From: Candidatus Heimdallarchaeota archaeon
GTDB taxonomy: Archaea > Asgardarchaeota > Heimdallarchaeia > Heimdallarchaeales > Heimdallarchaeaceae
Assembly: GCA_016839875.1 (NCBI GenBank)
Contig: JAEOTK010000012.1
Span: forward strand, 1-12,284
DNA length: 12,284 nucleotides
Direction of reading: 5' to 3'
This document shows, piece after piece, positions 7,554 through 12,284 of the stretch (the first letter of the stretch is position 1; each line of letters starts with the position of its first letter). A model generated the notes under the pieces. That model did not search any database and was not told the DNA's origin. It saw only the letters and a list, made by a program, of their open reading frames with translations. The position numbers and the translations under genes are program-made.

Positions 7554-7558
7554 GGACT

Positions 7559-10500
7559 TTGAGAAAGAGAGTAGCCTATTCGTTAGTGTTAACCATACTG
7601 TTAATCTTGTTTACCGCATCATTTGCTAGTCGAGTTTCAACTGCACAATCAAATGAAGATCTACTTTATATGACCGATTTTGCGGAATATGGAGGAATAT
7701 CCCAATCTACTTCTATTGTAGACGATGAAGGAAACCTACATATCTTCTTTATTACAAGATCAGCCCTTGGTAATAGATTATTACATCAATTCTATTTGGG
7801 AGATGAACAATCTTTAGAAGTTGTAATAGATAATGCACAAGGTATTCGAATTTGGGAGACATATAAATCTAATACAACTGTAGGAATTGCTTTTTCTTTG
7901 ATTTCATCATCAGGAGAAAACGTTTTTTACCATTACCATTGGGATCCTTCTCGTGATAAAATCGAATACATAGGTTCCATTCCCAGTGAATATTTTCTAT
8001 TCTATGATATTTTTATAAAAATAATTTTCGTAAATGATATCATTCACCTTTTCTACACATTTGTTTGGGGAAGCATAGGTCAAAATAAGAATCTTACACA
8101 TTATTATGGTTATTCTGAAGCTTCTATTCAAAATGAAACATTTCTCTTACCGTATTTCGATCCATTGTTTCAGTTACCTAGAGACATTGTTGATATTTTT
8201 ATAAATGAGGACGGAGATATTTGGTATCTGTATCAAGTTGTTGAGGAAAACTATGGAATAGGGATTTATAAAATTGAAGGAGAAAATTTCATTTTCTGCA
8301 ATTATACAGAATATGATAATGTCTTCCATACAGTTAACAAAGTTGTAACTCAACCAAGTTCCAATTCAAGTGAAATTCTCACTTTCAGTTTCATTACTCC
8401 CTATACAGTGTTCTGGGGAGATTTCAATGGTACACGAACAATTACGTACTCTCAATCAGTCTTTTATGCAAATCCAATAGATATCTTACTTCAGATAAAT
8501 GATGGTATCACTTCAATACTTGTTGCAGATTATTCAGAAACTGTAGATTCGATTAATTTTTATCAAGGTTCTCTTCAAAGTGATCAATTTGGTTTTTCAA
8601 CTATAGTATCCCAGAAATCAATACAACAAAATCATTATTCAGTATCATTCTCAGCTAACGATTACATCATCCTATTTAACAAAACACTTGATCCTTCTGA
8701 TTATAAGCCTGGACCTTCTTTACGATACAGAGAGGATCAAGCTATTGCTCTTTTCATTCTTTCAAGTATAGATTTTTCAATTGCCAGTTATGTGGAAAAT
8801 CTAGAAGTCTATAATCCCTTTGAAGAATTTCTCCAGAATAAATGGTATGTCTTAGTAATCATTGGAGGTATTTTTGTAATTGCATTAGCATACTCAATTT
8901 TCTTTTTTATCAGAAGAAGAGAGAAAATCAAAGCTTTCATTACAGATAAACAAGTGGGTGATCATGGTAAACTGGTTACATTCTTTCTCAATATATGGAG
9001 ACCTATTGGCAATAGTTTCAGTTTGATATTCTCAATATGGTTTTCTAACAAGAAAAGATCAATCATTACTCTAGCAGGATTTCTTATAACTGGTTATCTA
9101 CTAAGTTCTGCATTAATAATTTCCCAATCAGAAGAATCAGCTATGATCAAGGCTTATGATAGATCTTTTCCCTTAATAGGTGATGGAACGATATCAGTGA
9201 AACTAGAATCTACCTTAACTACAACTCCTTCAGAAACATATGATGTTGATGCTAAGGAAGAAATAATGAGTATATACAAAGGGTATGAAATTCGGAAATA
9301 TATAGAGGGTATAGAATCTTCTTATTATACGAAAATCAAGGTTGAAAATGCGATAAGTCTACGTACATTTGTCTCTTTACCTGATGATTGTGACGATTTT
9401 GTTTTCTCTACTCTAATTAGAGGAAGACAACCACTTAATTTTACTGAAGTTTTAGTTAAAGAAAGAACTGCGAATTTCTTTAACCTAGATTTAAATGACA
9501 CATTTACTCTCACTCCTGCTAAAAAGAATGTCACTGTTGTTGGAATCTATTCTGATCAGAACGTAGCTCAAACACGAAGACTAGCTAATTATCTAGATTT
9601 ATCCCATGATATCTACAATCTATTCGAAATTGCAGACATCCTAACTGAAAATACTCTTTTCTTTGAGTTTTTATCAAATCAGAGTACACTAAATCAAGAT
9701 CTTTTTGGATACTACCAGATTTTAACCAACTTCAACAAATTCAAAATGGCTGAACGAACTTTACTTATTGAGGAACAAACATTACTTAATGATAGAGTTT
9801 TCAGTTTTGATTTTGATAGTGCTTCTTCTCTTCAGCTAAAAGATGAATTGTTAAATTTCTTCAATAGTTTTAATTCCTACTATTTGAAAAACATGGCACG
9901 ATTACTGATCTTTGCAGTTCCTGCAATCCTATTATCTATCTTTATGGTATTTGAATCATCGGAACTATTTTCTAGCAGTTATGAGAAAGAAATTGAAATT
10001 CTTGGAAATCGAGGAGTTAGGAATAGAAAACTTGCTTCAGTATATTTGTCAATAAGACTGTTTGAAGTAGTAGCTGCAGCTCTTCTGAGTTTTGGTATAG
10101 CTGTACTCACCGCTTCTCCTCTAATAAAGATTAATGGATTTCTACGATTTAATAATCCTGATACTCATTTAGTAATTGGTAATGTAGGTATAGAACTAAG
10201 TCTGGTTATGCTTATATTATTTGTAATCTCTGTTCCAAGAATAATTATTATTGTCTCCCGTAAACGCAAAATAGAAAAATCTCCAAATGTATTTAAGAAA
10301 ATACTCAAGGTAATCTCATGGCGAGATTTGTTCTTTTTAGGTATTGGTTCGGGCTTCTTTTTCTTCTTCTATAATGAAACCTTCCTTGCTTATTATGAAA
10401 GCAATGCTAGCAATTTCACTATTTACTTGTTCTTAACTATTGGTGGAGCTCTATTCATCCTTCTCGGAGGACTACCTTTGGTAATCAAACTTCTAAGTAC

Positions 10501-11746
10501 ACTGTGGAAAATAATAGGTTTCATCTTATGGAGAGCGAGAAAAACAAAAGCTAATTTCACATTTTCTGAGATTAGCAAGGATATTAGATACTTTGAAAAT
10601 ATCACACTAATTTTTCTGCTGATAGTATGTATATTGATACCTGTTATGGTTGTTCCATATTCAAAGGAAACAATACTTAATGATCAAGCACTCTTCATGA
10701 ATGGCTCAGATATTAAAGTCGAAAATTGGAATGCAAGAACTGGGATGTCAATAGAAGAAATAGAAGCTTTAGATGGTGTAGAGAGTGTAACACACGTTAA
10801 GGTTCACAATATGAAAGTTATAACAATAGAAGTTGTATCACCCTTATCGTTCCTAACGGCTCCTGTAAGTATTGTGGAAGTTAACACTACGAATTTTTTG
10901 TCAACTTTCTATGAACCACCATCTCAATTAGCAGTAGAAAACTGGGAGAAAGTTGGTGAACTAGATAATAATACCATAATTATGTCTGAAGCTACAATGG
11001 ACCATTATTTCCTACAAATAGGTGAAAATTACAAATTTGAGAATGTGCTGATGACATTAGAGCACAAAGTAAAAGTAATTTCAGATTTCAATCTGTTTCC
11101 TGTCTTCTATTTTGAAAAAGATGCAGTTGAAGAATCATTAATGGTAGTTGTAAACAATGAGTGTTTCGAACATCTAGCAAATATTGATCCATCAATCAAT
11201 AAAATTACAGATGAAGTATATGTTCGTCTCAGTAATAAAAATGCAATTGACGATGTAGCTAGAGAAATTTATGACAAAGCAGGTTTGTTACCCAAAAGCT
11301 ATGAAGATATAAAAGACAGCTTAAAAACACCATTGTACAACATCTTTATCATTGAAATGATATTGTCTCTGTTTGTTGCAGCTACTGTTTTAGTCTTTTC
11401 AAGTTTTACTACAGCAATTAAGATTCTGGAAAAAAGAACAATTAAACATGATATAATGAAAAAGCTAGGGCTTGGAATAAATAGGATTATCAACATGTCA
11501 GCGATTCAAACAATGATAGCTGCTGTAATTCCTGCACTTACTATAGGAGCTGTAGTTGGTTTCCTAACGGTCGGTCCAACGCTGATACAGCTGAATTTTG
11601 GAGTAGAACCTTTTGGTAATTATATTCTCTATCCAATAGCTCTACTGGTGATACTGTTTGTAGGAATACCTGTACTAGTATATCTCGGATTGAATTATTT
11701 CCTACGTAGAGAATTTGGCAAATATTCGCCAACTGTAATGGAGTAG
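7559..11746 (+). CDS. FtsX/MacB-type ABC permease with large N-terminal extracellular domain
   Basis: This 1395-residue protein is the membrane subunit of a type VII ABC system. It starts at TTG 7559 and opens with a signal peptide (RKRVAYSLVL, hydrophobic to about 27). Residues 31-428 are a soluble beta-rich ectodomain with propeller-like strands (DDEGNLHIFFI, NEDGDIWYLYQV), followed by a membrane helix (429-450). A standard duplicated permease comes next. The first half has a helix at 501-521, an extracellular domain (522-775) and three FtsX helices (779-799, 832-856, 880-900). A pair of helices (925-940, 955-980) links it to the second half, which has a helix at 1015-1033, an extracellular domain (1034-1255) and three FtsX helices (1261-1283, 1315-1337, 1356-1378). 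Basic loops (RKRK, RARK, RREF) agree with a positive-inside topology. The ten-helix core matches YbbP-like permeases; the ectodomain and helix 429-450 are extra. Such proteins extract lipids or lipoproteins, export molecules, or transmit ATPase-driven movement outward. The substrate is unknown. Its stop directly abuts the ATPase gene. Confidence 0.9.
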   Translation: MRKRVAYSLVLTILLILFTASFASRVSTAQSNEDLLYMTDFAEYGGISQSTSIVDDEGNLHIFFITRSALGNRLLHQFYLGDEQSLEVVIDNAQGIRIWETYKSNTTVGIAFSLISSSGENVFYHYHWDPSRDKIEYIGSIPSEYFLFYDIFIKIIFVNDIIHLFYTFVWGSIGQNKNLTHYYGYSEASIQNETFLLPYFDPLFQLPRDIVDIFINEDGDIWYLYQVVEENYGIGIYKIEGENFIFCNYTEYDNVFHTVNKVVTQPSSNSSEILTFSFITPYTVFWGDFNGTRTITYSQSVFYANPIDILLQINDGITSILVADYSETVDSINFYQGSLQSDQFGFSTIVSQKSIQQNHYSVSFSANDYIILFNKTLDPSDYKPGPSLRYREDQAIALFILSSIDFSIASYVENLEVYNPFEEFLQNKWYVLVIIGGIFVIALAYSIFFFIRRREKIKAFITDKQVGDHGKLVTFFLNIWRPIGNSFSLIFSIWFSNKKRSIITLAGFLITGYLLSSALIISQSEESAMIKAYDRSFPLIGDGTISVKLESTLTTTPSETYDVDAKEEIMSIYKGYEIRKYIEGIESSYYTKIKVENAISLRTFVSLPDDCDDFVFSTLIRGRQPLNFTEVLVKERTANFFNLDLNDTFTLTPAKKNVTVVGIYSDQNVAQTRRLANYLDLSHDIYNLFEIADILTENTLFFEFLSNQSTLNQDLFGYYQILTNFNKFKMAERTLLIEEQTLLNDRVFSFDFDSASSLQLKDELLNFFNSFNSYYLKNMARLLIFAVPAILLSIFMVFESSELFSSSYEKEIEILGNRGVRNRKLASVYLSIRLFEVVAAALLSFGIAVLTASPLIKINGFLRFNNPDTHLVIGNVGIELSLVMLILFVISVPRIIIIVSRKRKIEKSPNVFKKILKVISWRDLFFLGIGSGFFFFFYNETFLAYYESNASNFTIYLFLTIGGALFILLGGLPLVIKLLSTLWKIIGFILWRARKTKANFTFSEISKDIRYFENITLIFLLIVCILIPVMVVPYSKETILNDQALFMNGSDIKVENWNARTGMSIEEIEALDGVESVTHVKVHNMKVITIEVVSPLSFLTAPVSIVEVNTTNFLSTFYEPPSQLAVENWEKVGELDNNTIIMSEATMDHYFLQIGENYKFENVLMTLEHKVKVISDFNLFPVFYFEKDAVEESLMVVVNNECFEHLANIDPSINKITDEVYVRLSNKNAIDDVAREIYDKAGLLPKSYEDIKDSLKTPLYNIFIIEMILSLFVAATVLVFSSFTTAIKILEKRTIKHDIMKKLGLGINRIINMSAIQTMIAAVIPALTIGAVVGFLTVGPTLIQLNFGVEPFGNYILYPIALLVILFVGIPVLVYLGLNYFLRREFGKYSPTVME
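11740..11743 (+). promoter_or_regulatory. GGAG ribosome-binding site of the ATPase gene, inside the permease end
   Basis: GGAG lies in the last codons of the permease gene, 3 nt before the ATG at 11747 and 9 nt before the ATG at 11753. The second spacing is closer to the usual one, so translation may begin at MIVCKDLVK. Its placement indicates translational coupling of the two genes. Confidence 0.5.
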
Positions 11747-12284
11747 ATGAAAATGATAGTATGTAAAGATCTAGTAAAAATTTATTGGGATCCTGTAACT
11801 GATGTGAAAGTTTCAGCTCTCCGTGGATTGGATCTATTTGTGAGAGATGGAGAAGTGGCGAGTGTAATTGGACCTAGTGGAAGTGGAAAAACAACATTGG
11901 TGAAAATTTTAACAGGCTTAGAAAAACCAAGTGGCGGAACAGTTCTTATTGATGAAGTAAACATAGCAGAACTTGCTGAAAAAGAAATGAGAGATTTCAG
12001 ATACGAGCGAATGGGTATAGTTAATCAATTCGTTCATCAGAATCTATTGTCAAATCTAACTCTAGAGAAAAACATACTCATTCCGATGAAAATGAGGTTT
12101 GTACATAGAGAGAGAGCTCGCAAAGAAGCTGACAGATTAATAAAAATGCTGAATCTAAGCAAAATTAGAACAAATCCGATAACAAAAGTTTCAGGTGGTG
12201 AAGCTGTAAGAACAAGTATTGGTGTTGCTCTTGCAAAAGAACCTAGACTACTTTTTGCAGATGAACCCACTGGTATGCTAGACA
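11747..12284 (+). CDS. ABC transporter ATPase, LolD/MacB/FtsE type (3' end outside window)
   Basis: The first 179 residues of the ATP-binding subunit that pairs with the preceding permease are present; the gene runs off the right edge. Visible motifs are Walker A GPSGSGKT (42-49), the Q-loop Gln94 in GIVNQF, the ABC signature VSGGE (148-152), Walker B LLFADE with catalytic Glu173, and the D-loop beginning MLD (177-179). The stretch ADEPTG and the LRGLDL start of strand 3 place it in the LolD/MacB/FtsE group. Two variations are seen. The signature reads VSGGEAVR where the group usually has LSGGEQQR, and the following helix is TSIGVALA instead of VAIARALA. The ATG follows the permease stop with no gap. 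A second ATG at 11753 has better ribosome-binding spacing and gives the usual short N terminus. The H-loop histidine lies beyond the window. Confidence 0.95.
   Translation, partial: MKMIVCKDLVKIYWDPVTDVKVSALRGLDLFVRDGEVASVIGPSGSGKTTLVKILTGLEKPSGGTVLIDEVNIAELAEKEMRDFRYERMGIVNQFVHQNLLSNLTLEKNILIPMKMRFVHRERARKEADRLIKMLNLSKIRTNPITKVSGGEAVRTSIGVALAKEPRLLFADEPTGMLD

Noticed and set aside
7535..7556. Box C/D-like small RNA suggested by CTGA and GTGATGG near 7534-7555
   Set aside because: The boxes are in the wrong order and spacing for a box C/D RNA, and GTGAT is better explained as the ribosome-binding element of the permease gene.
9325..12270. Minus-strand open frames of 60-77 codons opposite the permease and ATPase genes
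   Set aside because: They overlap strongly supported coding sequence and have no family resemblance or start context.

Overview
The window looks like chromosomal DNA of an AT-rich archaeon, most likely an Asgard-type (Loki/Heimdall-like) lineage. The reasons are TATA-like boxes about 26-33 nt upstream of start codons, T-rich stretches instead of hairpin terminators, GTG and TTG starts, and large secreted proteins built from LVIVD and Ig-like repeats (one contains GTTGHNITW). The domain assignment (archaeon) is fairly secure. The phylum is inference from protein style, since no marker gene, rRNA or tRNA is present.

Layout. Positions 1-7218 hold four genes on the minus strand. In transcription order these are a winged-helix regulator (7218-6562), a membrane-anchored CocE/X-Pro-peptidase-like serine hydrolase (6501-4630), an unrecognised five-helix membrane protein (4610-3141), and a very large secreted protein (3048 to beyond position 1). 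The last of these is an uninterrupted reading frame of 1016 codons that leaves the window at its left edge. It has about 14 LVIVD-type propeller repeats followed by a beta-sandwich, a fibronectin-III-like domain and Ig-like repeats. Positions 7219-7558 are a divergent intergenic region with three inverted repeats and a promoter. From 7559 to the right edge, on the plus strand, lie a 1395-residue FtsX/MacB-type ABC permease with an unusual N-terminal extracellular domain and, directly abutting it, the 5' part of its ATPase, cut by the window edge.

How they fit together. The plus-strand pair is a two-gene type VII (MacB/LolCDE/FtsEX-like) ABC system. The permease is a duplicated 10-helix unit whose extra propeller-like ectodomain probably senses or binds something outside the cell. 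The divergently transcribed winged-helix protein is the obvious candidate regulator of the pair and of itself, with the dyads between them as candidate operators. The minus-strand genes also act at the cell surface, as an exported hydrolase, a repeat-rich surface protein and a membrane protein. They are spaced by 19-92 nt and most have their own promoter-like element, so they look like separately tuned neighbours more than one tight operon. A functional link between the two strands is inference only.

No tRNA, rRNA, CRISPR array, insertion sequence or integrase was seen.
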